Positions 33,491-46,132 of a stretch of DNA of 64,000 nucleotides are shown piece after piece. This DNA is from Macropodus opercularis (Eukaryota; Chordata; Actinopteri; Anabantiformes; Osphronemidae). Position numbers and translations under genes: made by a program. Under the pieces are notes generated by a model that saw nothing but the letters and a program-made list of their open reading frames with translations, had not been told where the DNA came from and searched no databases. Each line of letters begins with the position of its first letter. Position 1 is the first letter of the stretch. The DNA lies in NCBI GenBank assembly GCA_030770545.1, contig JAUCMP010000049.1, positions 1 through 64,000 of the forward strand, in the 5' to 3' direction.

Positions 33491-33611
33491 GGCTCTGCCG
33501 AGGGGCAAAGCCCAGCAAAAATTGACTCAACCCGTTTGAGTTCCTCTCCACGGAAATCTTTAGTAAAAGGCGAAAGACTTGTGCGTTATGAAGAGAAACC
33601 GGAGCGAAGAT
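33491..33611 (-). ncRNA. U5: U5 snRNA, unit 25
   Basis: Same as type copy. Confidence 0.93.
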
Positions 33612-33783
33612 GGCCCGGGCCTCAAAGCGAAGCAGAGGCCCCTCGTCTTCCCAGCCACAGCCGTCACGGAAGACCCAGCTATTGCCGCTTGCTAGGCCCC
33701 TCCCCTTGCCCGGAGCCATGCACCCGATAGGCTCTGTGCAATCACAGTGGCTCACGACTAGGCTTTTGTCTTTGACATCTGAC

Positions 33784-33946
33784 GAGGGGAGAGCGCGAAC
33801 GCAGTCCCCCACTACCACAAATTATGCAGTCGAGATTCCCGCATTTGGGGAATTCGCAGGGGTCAGACAGCCGGTGTGCAATGGCTGAGCCTCGCCCTGG
33901 GTGAACCACCTTCTTGATCATGGTATCTCCCCTGCCAGGTAAGTAT
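33784..33946 (-). ncRNA. U1: U1 snRNA, unit 26
   Basis: Same as type copy. Confidence 0.97.
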
Positions 33947-34251
33947 GACTTGCTCCGCTCGCACTCAGGGAGCTCTCTCCGGGACTAACCACGCTCACTG
34001 ACGGTGCTGACAGTGGGAAGAAGGCAGCTTTGCGGAGCCTACCGGTCTGCACCAGTTGTACTTTTCAGTAAAGGCTGGCGAACGTTAGTCGCTGTTCTCT
34101 CTCTGTCTTGTTGTTTTCTCTCAAAGGGGAGCAAACTTGTCCCATCATGCATTGCTGCCTTTTTCCACAGGAAATCCCACAGGCTGGACAGAAGGTGAGC
34201 CCGACAGAGCGGAGCGCAATGACAATGGCTTGGCGTTGAACACAGAGTGTG

Positions 34252-34439
34252 GGGGGCACCGTTCCCAGAAGCGCTGCAATACCAGGCCGATGCGTGGAGT
34301 GGACGGAGCAAGCCCCTGTTCCACCTCCCTGCTCCAAAAAGCAATTTAATATATGGTCCCCGGGTAGGGGACGTATCAGATATTAAACTGATAAGAACAG
34401 ATACTACACTTGATCTTAGCCAAAAGGCCGAGAAGCGAT
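34252..34439 (-). ncRNA. U2: U2 snRNA, unit 26
   Basis: Same as type copy. Confidence 0.97.
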
Positions 34440-34844
34440 GACCTGCATGCTCGTGATGCCAGAGGCCGCCTCTTTTGGGCGCCCCTCGCTGGTCGCGGTG
34501 CAGTGTGTTGAACTGGCAGCGAGAAAGCGCCGTCTGCTTAGCACCGCCCACAGCCGTGCTCTCCTTGCACGCCCCCAGATCTTGCAGATGGCGATCCACT
34601 GCAGGCCCGCTGAGCGTCGGGGCCTGTGCAGACGCGCGTACATGAAGTTACACCCACACATGGCAACGCATGCGTTTCAAAGCATCGAACCACAAACACA
34701 CTCACGCATATAAAGTGCGCGTAATGACACAGGCAGGACACTCTGCAGCTCTGCGTGCACAAAACGCGAGGCCACGAGAAAGACTTGGGAGGGGTCGTCT
34801 CTCGACGCCGGCGTATTTCTCTGTTACTTTCACAAAACTCTGGC

Positions 34845-34965
34845 GGCTCTGCCGAGGGGCAAAGCCCAGCAAAAATTGACTCAACCCGTTTGAGTTCCTC
34901 TCCACGGAAATCTTTAGTAAAAGGCGAAAGACTTGTGCGTTATGAAGAGAAACCGGAGCGAAGAT
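34845..34965 (-). ncRNA. U5: U5 snRNA, unit 26
   Basis: Same as type copy. Confidence 0.93.
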
Positions 34966-35137
34966 GGCCCGGGCCTCAAAGCGAAGCAGAGGCCCCTCGT
35001 CTTCCCAGCCACAGCCGTCACGGAAGACCCAGCTATTGCCGCTTGCTAGGCCCCTCCCCTTGCCCGGAGCCATGCACCCGATAGGCTCTGTGCAATCACA
35101 GTGGCTCACGACTAGGCTTTTGTCTTTGACATCTGAC

Positions 35138-35300
35138 GAGGGGAGAGCGCGAACGCAGTCCCCCACTACCACAAATTATGCAGTCGAGATTCCCGCATTT
35201 GGGGAATTCGCAGGGGTCAGACAGCCGGTGTGCAATGGCTGAGCCTCGCCCTGGGTGAACCACCTTCTTGATCATGGTATCTCCCCTGCCAGGTAAGTAT
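35138..35300 (-). ncRNA. U1: U1 snRNA, unit 27
   Basis: Same as type copy. Confidence 0.97.
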
Positions 35301-35605
35301 GACTTGCTCCGCTCGCACTCAGGGAGCTCTCTCCGGGACTAACCACGCTCACTGACGGTGCTGACAGTGGGAAGAAGGCAGCTTTGCGGAGCCTACCGGT
35401 CTGCACCAGTTGTACTTTTCAGTAAAGGCTGGCGAACGTTAGTCGCTGTTCTCTCTCTGTCTTGTTGTTTTCTCTCAAAGGGGAGCAAACTTGTCCCATC
35501 ATGCATTGCTGCCTTTTTCCACAGGAAATCCCACAGGCTGGACAGAAGGTGAGCCCGACAGAGCGGAGCGCAATGACAATGGCTTGGCGTTGAACACAGA
35601 GTGTG

Positions 35606-35793
35606 GGGGGCACCGTTCCCAGAAGCGCTGCAATACCAGGCCGATGCGTGGAGTGGACGGAGCAAGCCCCTGTTCCACCTCCCTGCTCCAAAAAGCAATT
35701 TAATATATGGTCCCCGGGTAGGGGACGTATCAGATATTAAACTGATAAGAACAGATACTACACTTGATCTTAGCCAAAAGGCCGAGAAGCGAT
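35606..35793 (-). ncRNA. U2: U2 snRNA, unit 27
   Basis: Same as type copy. Confidence 0.97.
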
Positions 35794-36198
35794 GACCTGC
35801 ATGCTCGTGATGCCAGAGGCCGCCTCTTTTGGGCGCCCCTCGCTGGTCGCGGTGCAGTGTGTTGAACTGGCAGCGAGAAAGCGCCGTCTGCTTAGCACCG
35901 CCCACAGCCGTGCTCTCCTTGCACGCCCCCAGATCTTGCAGATGGCGATCCACTGCAGGCCCGCTGAGCGTCGGGGCCTGTGCAGACGCGCGTACATGAA
36001 GTTACACCCACACATGGCAACGCATGCGTTTCAAAGCATCGAACCACAAACACACTCACGCATATAAAGTGCGCGTAATGACACAGGCAGGACACTCTGC
36101 AGCTCTGCGTGCACAAAACGCGAGGCCACGAGAAAGACTTGGGAGGGGTCGTCTCTCGACGCCGGCGTATTTCTCTGTTACTTTCACAAAACTCTGGC

Positions 36199-36319
36199 GG
36201 CTCTGCCGAGGGGCAAAGCCCAGCAAAAATTGACTCAACCCGTTTGAGTTCCTCTCCACGGAAATCTTTAGTAAAAGGCGAAAGACTTGTGCGTTATGAA
36301 GAGAAACCGGAGCGAAGAT
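36199..36319 (-). ncRNA. U5: U5 snRNA, unit 27
   Basis: Same as type copy. Confidence 0.93.
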
Positions 36320-36491
36320 GGCCCGGGCCTCAAAGCGAAGCAGAGGCCCCTCGTCTTCCCAGCCACAGCCGTCACGGAAGACCCAGCTATTGCCGCTTGC
36401 TAGGCCCCTCCCCTTGCCCGGAGCCATGCACCCGATAGGCTCTGTGCAATCACAGTGGCTCACGACTAGGCTTTTGTCTTTGACATCTGAC

Positions 36492-36654
36492 GAGGGGAGA
36501 GCGCGAACGCAGTCCCCCACTACCACAAATTATGCAGTCGAGATTCCCGCATTTGGGGAATTCGCAGGGGTCAGACAGCCGGTGTGCAATGGCTGAGCCT
36601 CGCCCTGGGTGAACCACCTTCTTGATCATGGTATCTCCCCTGCCAGGTAAGTAT
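36492..36654 (-). ncRNA. U1: U1 snRNA, unit 28
   Basis: Same as type copy. Confidence 0.97.
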
Positions 36655-36959
36655 GACTTGCTCCGCTCGCACTCAGGGAGCTCTCTCCGGGACTAACCAC
36701 GCTCACTGACGGTGCTGACAGTGGGAAGAAGGCAGCTTTGCGGAGCCTACCGGTCTGCACCAGTTGTACTTTTCAGTAAAGGCTGGCGAACGTTAGTCGC
36801 TGTTCTCTCTCTGTCTTGTTGTTTTCTCTCAAAGGGGAGCAAACTTGTCCCATCATGCATTGCTGCCTTTTTCCACAGGAAATCCCACAGGCTGGACAGA
36901 AGGTGAGCCCGACAGAGCGGAGCGCAATGACAATGGCTTGGCGTTGAACACAGAGTGTG

Positions 36960-37147
36960 GGGGGCACCGTTCCCAGAAGCGCTGCAATACCAGGCCGATG
37001 CGTGGAGTGGACGGAGCAAGCCCCTGTTCCACCTCCCTGCTCCAAAAAGCAATTTAATATATGGTCCCCGGGTAGGGGACGTATCAGATATTAAACTGAT
37101 AAGAACAGATACTACACTTGATCTTAGCCAAAAGGCCGAGAAGCGAT
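36960..37147 (-). ncRNA. U2: U2 snRNA, unit 28
   Basis: Same as type copy. Confidence 0.97.
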
Positions 37148-37552
37148 GACCTGCATGCTCGTGATGCCAGAGGCCGCCTCTTTTGGGCGCCCCTCGCTGG
37201 TCGCGGTGCAGTGTGTTGAACTGGCAGCGAGAAAGCGCCGTCTGCTTAGCACCGCCCACAGCCGTGCTCTCCTTGCACGCCCCCAGATCTTGCAGATGGC
37301 GATCCACTGCAGGCCCGCTGAGCGTCGGGGCCTGTGCAGACGCGCGTACATGAAGTTACACCCACACATGGCAACGCATGCGTTTCAAAGCATCGAACCA
37401 CAAACACACTCACGCATATAAAGTGCGCGTAATGACACAGGCAGGACACTCTGCAGCTCTGCGTGCACAAAACGCGAGGCCACGAGAAAGACTTGGGAGG
37501 GGTCGTCTCTCGACGCCGGCGTATTTCTCTGTTACTTTCACAAAACTCTGGC

Positions 37553-37673
37553 GGCTCTGCCGAGGGGCAAAGCCCAGCAAAAATTGACTCAACCCGTTTG
37601 AGTTCCTCTCCACGGAAATCTTTAGTAAAAGGCGAAAGACTTGTGCGTTATGAAGAGAAACCGGAGCGAAGAT
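37553..37673 (-). ncRNA. U5: U5 snRNA, unit 28
   Basis: Same as type copy. Confidence 0.93.
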
Positions 37674-37845
37674 GGCCCGGGCCTCAAAGCGAAGCAGAGG
37701 CCCCTCGTCTTCCCAGCCACAGCCGTCACGGAAGACCCAGCTATTGCCGCTTGCTAGGCCCCTCCCCTTGCCCGGAGCCATGCACCCGATAGGCTCTGTG
37801 CAATCACAGTGGCTCACGACTAGGCTTTTGTCTTTGACATCTGAC

Positions 37846-38008
37846 GAGGGGAGAGCGCGAACGCAGTCCCCCACTACCACAAATTATGCAGTCGAGATTC
37901 CCGCATTTGGGGAATTCGCAGGGGTCAGACAGCCGGTGTGCAATGGCTGAGCCTCGCCCTGGGTGAACCACCTTCTTGATCATGGTATCTCCCCTGCCAG
38001 GTAAGTAT
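37846..38008 (-). ncRNA. U1: U1 snRNA, unit 29
   Basis: Same as type copy. Confidence 0.97.
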
Positions 38009-38313
38009 GACTTGCTCCGCTCGCACTCAGGGAGCTCTCTCCGGGACTAACCACGCTCACTGACGGTGCTGACAGTGGGAAGAAGGCAGCTTTGCGGAGC
38101 CTACCGGTCTGCACCAGTTGTACTTTTCAGTAAAGGCTGGCGAACGTTAGTCGCTGTTCTCTCTCTGTCTTGTTGTTTTCTCTCAAAGGGGAGCAAACTT
38201 GTCCCATCATGCATTGCTGCCTTTTTCCACAGGAAATCCCACAGGCTGGACAGAAGGTGAGCCCGACAGAGCGGAGCGCAATGACAATGGCTTGGCGTTG
38301 AACACAGAGTGTG

Positions 38314-38501
38314 GGGGGCACCGTTCCCAGAAGCGCTGCAATACCAGGCCGATGCGTGGAGTGGACGGAGCAAGCCCCTGTTCCACCTCCCTGCTCCAAA
38401 AAGCAATTTAATATATGGTCCCCGGGTAGGGGACGTATCAGATATTAAACTGATAAGAACAGATACTACACTTGATCTTAGCCAAAAGGCCGAGAAGCGA
38501 T
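38314..38501 (-). ncRNA. U2: U2 snRNA, unit 29
   Basis: Same as type copy. Confidence 0.97.
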
Positions 38502-38906
38502 GACCTGCATGCTCGTGATGCCAGAGGCCGCCTCTTTTGGGCGCCCCTCGCTGGTCGCGGTGCAGTGTGTTGAACTGGCAGCGAGAAAGCGCCGTCTGCT
38601 TAGCACCGCCCACAGCCGTGCTCTCCTTGCACGCCCCCAGATCTTGCAGATGGCGATCCACTGCAGGCCCGCTGAGCGTCGGGGCCTGTGCAGACGCGCG
38701 TACATGAAGTTACACCCACACATGGCAACGCATGCGTTTCAAAGCATCGAACCACAAACACACTCACGCATATAAAGTGCGCGTAATGACACAGGCAGGA
38801 CACTCTGCAGCTCTGCGTGCACAAAACGCGAGGCCACGAGAAAGACTTGGGAGGGGTCGTCTCTCGACGCCGGCGTATTTCTCTGTTACTTTCACAAAAC
38901 TCTGGC

Positions 38907-39027
38907 GGCTCTGCCGAGGGGCAAAGCCCAGCAAAAATTGACTCAACCCGTTTGAGTTCCTCTCCACGGAAATCTTTAGTAAAAGGCGAAAGACTTGTGC
39001 GTTATGAAGAGAAACCGGAGCGAAGAT
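38907..39027 (-). ncRNA. U5: U5 snRNA, unit 29
   Basis: Same as type copy. Confidence 0.93.
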
Positions 39028-39172
39028 GGCCCGGGCCTCAAAGCGAAGCAGAGGCCCCTCGTCTTCCCAGCCACAGCCGTCACGGAAGACCCAGCTATTG
39101 CCGCTTGCTAGGCCCCTCCCCTTGCCCGGAGCCATGCACCCGATAGGCTCTGTGCAATCACAGTGGCTCACG

Positions 39173-39173
39173 T
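39173..39173. other. Substitution A to T in spacer C, unit 29
   Basis: Reads CACGTCTAGG where others read CACGACTAGG (plus strand). It lies between genes, outside the promoter and 3' box elements I can define. Confidence 0.9.
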
Positions 39174-39199
39174 CTAGGCTTTTGTCTTTGACATCTGAC

Positions 39200-39362
39200 G
39201 AGGGGAGAGCGCGAACGCAGTCCCCCACTACCACAAATTATGCAGTCGAGATTCCCGCATTTGGGGAATTCGCAGGGGTCAGACAGCCGGTGTGCAATGG
39301 CTGAGCCTCGCCCTGGGTGAACCACCTTCTTGATCATGGTATCTCCCCTGCCAGGTAAGTAT
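39200..39362 (-). ncRNA. U1: U1 snRNA, unit 30
   Basis: Same as type copy; one substitution in the 3' flank at 39173, beyond the 3' box. Confidence 0.97.
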
Positions 39363-39667
39363 GACTTGCTCCGCTCGCACTCAGGGAGCTCTCTCCGGGA
39401 CTAACCACGCTCACTGACGGTGCTGACAGTGGGAAGAAGGCAGCTTTGCGGAGCCTACCGGTCTGCACCAGTTGTACTTTTCAGTAAAGGCTGGCGAACG
39501 TTAGTCGCTGTTCTCTCTCTGTCTTGTTGTTTTCTCTCAAAGGGGAGCAAACTTGTCCCATCATGCATTGCTGCCTTTTTCCACAGGAAATCCCACAGGC
39601 TGGACAGAAGGTGAGCCCGACAGAGCGGAGCGCAATGACAATGGCTTGGCGTTGAACACAGAGTGTG

Positions 39668-39855
39668 GGGGGCACCGTTCCCAGAAGCGCTGCAATACCA
39701 GGCCGATGCGTGGAGTGGACGGAGCAAGCCCCTGTTCCACCTCCCTGCTCCAAAAAGCAATTTAATATATGGTCCCCGGGTAGGGGACGTATCAGATATT
39801 AAACTGATAAGAACAGATACTACACTTGATCTTAGCCAAAAGGCCGAGAAGCGAT
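39668..39855 (-). ncRNA. U2: U2 snRNA, unit 30
   Basis: Same as type copy. Confidence 0.97.
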
Positions 39856-40260
39856 GACCTGCATGCTCGTGATGCCAGAGGCCGCCTCTTTTGGGCGCCC
39901 CTCGCTGGTCGCGGTGCAGTGTGTTGAACTGGCAGCGAGAAAGCGCCGTCTGCTTAGCACCGCCCACAGCCGTGCTCTCCTTGCACGCCCCCAGATCTTG
40001 CAGATGGCGATCCACTGCAGGCCCGCTGAGCGTCGGGGCCTGTGCAGACGCGCGTACATGAAGTTACACCCACACATGGCAACGCATGCGTTTCAAAGCA
40101 TCGAACCACAAACACACTCACGCATATAAAGTGCGCGTAATGACACAGGCAGGACACTCTGCAGCTCTGCGTGCACAAAACGCGAGGCCACGAGAAAGAC
40201 TTGGGAGGGGTCGTCTCTCGACGCCGGCGTATTTCTCTGTTACTTTCACAAAACTCTGGC

Positions 40261-40381
40261 GGCTCTGCCGAGGGGCAAAGCCCAGCAAAAATTGACTCAA
40301 CCCGTTTGAGTTCCTCTCCACGGAAATCTTTAGTAAAAGGCGAAAGACTTGTGCGTTATGAAGAGAAACCGGAGCGAAGAT
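40261..40381 (-). ncRNA. U5: U5 snRNA, unit 30
   Basis: Same as type copy. Confidence 0.93.
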
Positions 40382-40553
40382 GGCCCGGGCCTCAAAGCGA
40401 AGCAGAGGCCCCTCGTCTTCCCAGCCACAGCCGTCACGGAAGACCCAGCTATTGCCGCTTGCTAGGCCCCTCCCCTTGCCCGGAGCCATGCACCCGATAG
40501 GCTCTGTGCAATCACAGTGGCTCACGACTAGGCTTTTGTCTTTGACATCTGAC

Positions 40554-40716
40554 GAGGGGAGAGCGCGAACGCAGTCCCCCACTACCACAAATTATGCAGT
40601 CGAGATTCCCGCATTTGGGGAATTCGCAGGGGTCAGACAGCCGGTGTGCAATGGCTGAGCCTCGCCCTGGGTGAACCACCTTCTTGATCATGGTATCTCC
40701 CCTGCCAGGTAAGTAT
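40554..40716 (-). ncRNA. U1: U1 snRNA, unit 31
   Basis: Same as type copy. Confidence 0.97.
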
Positions 40717-41021
40717 GACTTGCTCCGCTCGCACTCAGGGAGCTCTCTCCGGGACTAACCACGCTCACTGACGGTGCTGACAGTGGGAAGAAGGCAGCTT
40801 TGCGGAGCCTACCGGTCTGCACCAGTTGTACTTTTCAGTAAAGGCTGGCGAACGTTAGTCGCTGTTCTCTCTCTGTCTTGTTGTTTTCTCTCAAAGGGGA
40901 GCAAACTTGTCCCATCATGCATTGCTGCCTTTTTCCACAGGAAATCCCACAGGCTGGACAGAAGGTGAGCCCGACAGAGCGGAGCGCAATGACAATGGCT
41001 TGGCGTTGAACACAGAGTGTG

Positions 41022-41209
41022 GGGGGCACCGTTCCCAGAAGCGCTGCAATACCAGGCCGATGCGTGGAGTGGACGGAGCAAGCCCCTGTTCCACCTCCCT
41101 GCTCCAAAAAGCAATTTAATATATGGTCCCCGGGTAGGGGACGTATCAGATATTAAACTGATAAGAACAGATACTACACTTGATCTTAGCCAAAAGGCCG
41201 AGAAGCGAT
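41022..41209 (-). ncRNA. U2: U2 snRNA, unit 31
   Basis: Same as type copy. Confidence 0.97.
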
Positions 41210-41614
41210 GACCTGCATGCTCGTGATGCCAGAGGCCGCCTCTTTTGGGCGCCCCTCGCTGGTCGCGGTGCAGTGTGTTGAACTGGCAGCGAGAAAGCGC
41301 CGTCTGCTTAGCACCGCCCACAGCCGTGCTCTCCTTGCACGCCCCCAGATCTTGCAGATGGCGATCCACTGCAGGCCCGCTGAGCGTCGGGGCCTGTGCA
41401 GACGCGCGTACATGAAGTTACACCCACACATGGCAACGCATGCGTTTCAAAGCATCGAACCACAAACACACTCACGCATATAAAGTGCGCGTAATGACAC
41501 AGGCAGGACACTCTGCAGCTCTGCGTGCACAAAACGCGAGGCCACGAGAAAGACTTGGGAGGGGTCGTCTCTCGACGCCGGCGTATTTCTCTGTTACTTT
41601 CACAAAACTCTGGC

Positions 41615-41735
41615 GGCTCTGCCGAGGGGCAAAACCCAGCAAAAATTGACTCAACCCGTTTGAGTTCCTCTCCACGGAAATCTTTAGTAAAAGGCGAAAG
41701 ACTTGTGCGTTATGAAGAGAAACCGGAGCGAAGAT
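41615..41735 (-). ncRNA. U5: U5 snRNA, unit 31, variant in the 3' stem
   Basis: One change from the type copy: plus-strand G to A at 41634, so the 3' stem reads GGTTTTGCC instead of GGCTTTGCC in the RNA sense. The C-G pair becomes a U-G wobble and the stem is kept. This is the only base change inside an RNA gene that I found in units 3 to 48. Confidence 0.93.
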
Positions 41736-41907
41736 GGCCCGGGCCTCAAAGCGAAGCAGAGGCCCCTCGTCTTCCCAGCCACAGCCGTCACGGAAGACCC
41801 AGCTATTGCCGCTTGCTAGGCCCCTCCCCTTGCCCGGAGCCATGCACCCGATAGGCTCTGTGCAATCACAGTGGCTCACGACTAGGCTTTTGTCTTTGAC
41901 ATCTGAC

Positions 41908-42070
41908 GAGGGGAGAGCGCGAACGCAGTCCCCCACTACCACAAATTATGCAGTCGAGATTCCCGCATTTGGGGAATTCGCAGGGGTCAGACAGCCGGTG
42001 TGCAATGGCTGAGCCTCGCCCTGGGTGAACCACCTTCTTGATCATGGTATCTCCCCTGCCAGGTAAGTAT
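41908..42070 (-). ncRNA. U1: U1 snRNA, unit 32
   Basis: Same as type copy. Confidence 0.97.
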
Positions 42071-42375
42071 GACTTGCTCCGCTCGCACTCAGGGAGCTCT
42101 CTCCGGGACTAACCACGCTCACTGACGGTGCTGACAGTGGGAAGAAGGCAGCTTTGCGGAGCCTACCGGTCTGCACCAGTTGTACTTTTCAGTAAAGGCT
42201 GGCGAACGTTAGTCGCTGTTCTCTCTCTGTCTTGTTGTTTTCTCTCAAAGGGGAGCAAACTTGTCCCATCATGCATTGCTGCCTTTTTCCACAGGAAATC
42301 CCACAGGCTGGACAGAAGGTGAGCCCGACAGAGCGGAGCGCAATGACAATGGCTTGGCGTTGAACACAGAGTGTG

Positions 42376-42563
42376 GGGGGCACCGTTCCCAGAAGCGCTG
42401 CAATACCAGGCCGATGCGTGGAGTGGACGGAGCAAGCCCCTGTTCCACCTCCCTGCTCCAAAAAGCAATTTAATATATGGTCCCCGGGTAGGGGACGTAT
42501 CAGATATTAAACTGATAAGAACAGATACTACACTTGATCTTAGCCAAAAGGCCGAGAAGCGAT
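42376..42563 (-). ncRNA. U2: U2 snRNA, unit 32
   Basis: Same as type copy. Confidence 0.97.
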
Positions 42564-42968
42564 GACCTGCATGCTCGTGATGCCAGAGGCCGCCTCTTTT
42601 GGGCGCCCCTCGCTGGTCGCGGTGCAGTGTGTTGAACTGGCAGCGAGAAAGCGCCGTCTGCTTAGCACCGCCCACAGCCGTGCTCTCCTTGCACGCCCCC
42701 AGATCTTGCAGATGGCGATCCACTGCAGGCCCGCTGAGCGTCGGGGCCTGTGCAGACGCGCGTACATGAAGTTACACCCACACATGGCAACGCATGCGTT
42801 TCAAAGCATCGAACCACAAACACACTCACGCATATAAAGTGCGCGTAATGACACAGGCAGGACACTCTGCAGCTCTGCGTGCACAAAACGCGAGGCCACG
42901 AGAAAGACTTGGGAGGGGTCGTCTCTCGACGCCGGCGTATTTCTCTGTTACTTTCACAAAACTCTGGC

Positions 42969-43089
42969 GGCTCTGCCGAGGGGCAAAGCCCAGCAAAAAT
43001 TGACTCAACCCGTTTGAGTTCCTCTCCACGGAAATCTTTAGTAAAAGGCGAAAGACTTGTGCGTTATGAAGAGAAACCGGAGCGAAGAT
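42969..43089 (-). ncRNA. U5: U5 snRNA, unit 32
   Basis: Same as type copy. Confidence 0.93.
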
Positions 43090-43261
43090 GGCCCGGGCCT
43101 CAAAGCGAAGCAGAGGCCCCTCGTCTTCCCAGCCACAGCCGTCACGGAAGACCCAGCTATTGCCGCTTGCTAGGCCCCTCCCCTTGCCCGGAGCCATGCA
43201 CCCGATAGGCTCTGTGCAATCACAGTGGCTCACGACTAGGCTTTTGTCTTTGACATCTGAC

Positions 43262-43424
43262 GAGGGGAGAGCGCGAACGCAGTCCCCCACTACCACAAAT
43301 TATGCAGTCGAGATTCCCGCATTTGGGGAATTCGCAGGGGTCAGACAGCCGGTGTGCAATGGCTGAGCCTCGCCCTGGGTGAACCACCTTCTTGATCATG
43401 GTATCTCCCCTGCCAGGTAAGTAT
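43262..43424 (-). ncRNA. U1: U1 snRNA, unit 33
   Basis: Same as type copy. Confidence 0.97.
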
Positions 43425-43729
43425 GACTTGCTCCGCTCGCACTCAGGGAGCTCTCTCCGGGACTAACCACGCTCACTGACGGTGCTGACAGTGGGAAGAA
43501 GGCAGCTTTGCGGAGCCTACCGGTCTGCACCAGTTGTACTTTTCAGTAAAGGCTGGCGAACGTTAGTCGCTGTTCTCTCTCTGTCTTGTTGTTTTCTCTC
43601 AAAGGGGAGCAAACTTGTCCCATCATGCATTGCTGCCTTTTTCCACAGGAAATCCCACAGGCTGGACAGAAGGTGAGCCCGACAGAGCGGAGCGCAATGA
43701 CAATGGCTTGGCGTTGAACACAGAGTGTG

Positions 43730-43917
43730 GGGGGCACCGTTCCCAGAAGCGCTGCAATACCAGGCCGATGCGTGGAGTGGACGGAGCAAGCCCCTGTTCC
43801 ACCTCCCTGCTCCAAAAAGCAATTTAATATATGGTCCCCGGGTAGGGGACGTATCAGATATTAAACTGATAAGAACAGATACTACACTTGATCTTAGCCA
43901 AAAGGCCGAGAAGCGAT
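43730..43917 (-). ncRNA. U2: U2 snRNA, unit 33
   Basis: Same as type copy. Confidence 0.97.
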
Positions 43918-44322
43918 GACCTGCATGCTCGTGATGCCAGAGGCCGCCTCTTTTGGGCGCCCCTCGCTGGTCGCGGTGCAGTGTGTTGAACTGGCAGCGA
44001 GAAAGCGCCGTCTGCTTAGCACCGCCCACAGCCGTGCTCTCCTTGCACGCCCCCAGATCTTGCAGATGGCGATCCACTGCAGGCCCGCTGAGCGTCGGGG
44101 CCTGTGCAGACGCGCGTACATGAAGTTACACCCACACATGGCAACGCATGCGTTTCAAAGCATCGAACCACAAACACACTCACGCATATAAAGTGCGCGT
44201 AATGACACAGGCAGGACACTCTGCAGCTCTGCGTGCACAAAACGCGAGGCCACGAGAAAGACTTGGGAGGGGTCGTCTCTCGACGCCGGCGTATTTCTCT
44301 GTTACTTTCACAAAACTCTGGC

Positions 44323-44443
44323 GGCTCTGCCGAGGGGCAAAGCCCAGCAAAAATTGACTCAACCCGTTTGAGTTCCTCTCCACGGAAATCTTTAGTAAAA
44401 GGCGAAAGACTTGTGCGTTATGAAGAGAAACCGGAGCGAAGAT
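44323..44443 (-). ncRNA. U5: U5 snRNA, unit 33
   Basis: Same as type copy. Confidence 0.93.
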
Positions 44444-44615
44444 GGCCCGGGCCTCAAAGCGAAGCAGAGGCCCCTCGTCTTCCCAGCCACAGCCGTCACG
44501 GAAGACCCAGCTATTGCCGCTTGCTAGGCCCCTCCCCTTGCCCGGAGCCATGCACCCGATAGGCTCTGTGCAATCACAGTGGCTCACGACTAGGCTTTTG
44601 TCTTTGACATCTGAC

Positions 44616-44778
44616 GAGGGGAGAGCGCGAACGCAGTCCCCCACTACCACAAATTATGCAGTCGAGATTCCCGCATTTGGGGAATTCGCAGGGGTCAGAC
44701 AGCCGGTGTGCAATGGCTGAGCCTCGCCCTGGGTGAACCACCTTCTTGATCATGGTATCTCCCCTGCCAGGTAAGTAT
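44616..44778 (-). ncRNA. U1: U1 snRNA, unit 34
   Basis: Same as type copy. Confidence 0.97.
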
Positions 44779-45083
44779 GACTTGCTCCGCTCGCACTCAG
44801 GGAGCTCTCTCCGGGACTAACCACGCTCACTGACGGTGCTGACAGTGGGAAGAAGGCAGCTTTGCGGAGCCTACCGGTCTGCACCAGTTGTACTTTTCAG
44901 TAAAGGCTGGCGAACGTTAGTCGCTGTTCTCTCTCTGTCTTGTTGTTTTCTCTCAAAGGGGAGCAAACTTGTCCCATCATGCATTGCTGCCTTTTTCCAC
45001 AGGAAATCCCACAGGCTGGACAGAAGGTGAGCCCGACAGAGCGGAGCGCAATGACAATGGCTTGGCGTTGAACACAGAGTGTG

Positions 45084-45271
45084 GGGGGCACCGTTCCCAG
45101 AAGCGCTGCAATACCAGGCCGATGCGTGGAGTGGACGGAGCAAGCCCCTGTTCCACCTCCCTGCTCCAAAAAGCAATTTAATATATGGTCCCCGGGTAGG
45201 GGACGTATCAGATATTAAACTGATAAGAACAGATACTACACTTGATCTTAGCCAAAAGGCCGAGAAGCGAT
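45084..45271 (-). ncRNA. U2: U2 snRNA, unit 34
   Basis: Same as type copy. Confidence 0.97.
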
Positions 45272-45676
45272 GACCTGCATGCTCGTGATGCCAGAGGCCG
45301 CCTCTTTTGGGCGCCCCTCGCTGGTCGCGGTGCAGTGTGTTGAACTGGCAGCGAGAAAGCGCCGTCTGCTTAGCACCGCCCACAGCCGTGCTCTCCTTGC
45401 ACGCCCCCAGATCTTGCAGATGGCGATCCACTGCAGGCCCGCTGAGCGTCGGGGCCTGTGCAGACGCGCGTACATGAAGTTACACCCACACATGGCAACG
45501 CATGCGTTTCAAAGCATCGAACCACAAACACACTCACGCATATAAAGTGCGCGTAATGACACAGGCAGGACACTCTGCAGCTCTGCGTGCACAAAACGCG
45601 AGGCCACGAGAAAGACTTGGGAGGGGTCGTCTCTCGACGCCGGCGTATTTCTCTGTTACTTTCACAAAACTCTGGC

Positions 45677-45797
45677 GGCTCTGCCGAGGGGCAAAGCCCA
45701 GCAAAAATTGACTCAACCCGTTTGAGTTCCTCTCCACGGAAATCTTTAGTAAAAGGCGAAAGACTTGTGCGTTATGAAGAGAAACCGGAGCGAAGAT
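45677..45797 (-). ncRNA. U5: U5 snRNA, unit 34
   Basis: Same as type copy. Confidence 0.93.
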
Positions 45798-45969
45798 GGC
45801 CCGGGCCTCAAAGCGAAGCAGAGGCCCCTCGTCTTCCCAGCCACAGCCGTCACGGAAGACCCAGCTATTGCCGCTTGCTAGGCCCCTCCCCTTGCCCGGA
45901 GCCATGCACCCGATAGGCTCTGTGCAATCACAGTGGCTCACGACTAGGCTTTTGTCTTTGACATCTGAC

Positions 45970-46132
45970 GAGGGGAGAGCGCGAACGCAGTCCCCCACTA
46001 CCACAAATTATGCAGTCGAGATTCCCGCATTTGGGGAATTCGCAGGGGTCAGACAGCCGGTGTGCAATGGCTGAGCCTCGCCCTGGGTGAACCACCTTCT
46101 TGATCATGGTATCTCCCCTGCCAGGTAAGTAT
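45970..46132 (-). ncRNA. U1: U1 snRNA, unit 35
   Basis: Same as type copy. Confidence 0.97.
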
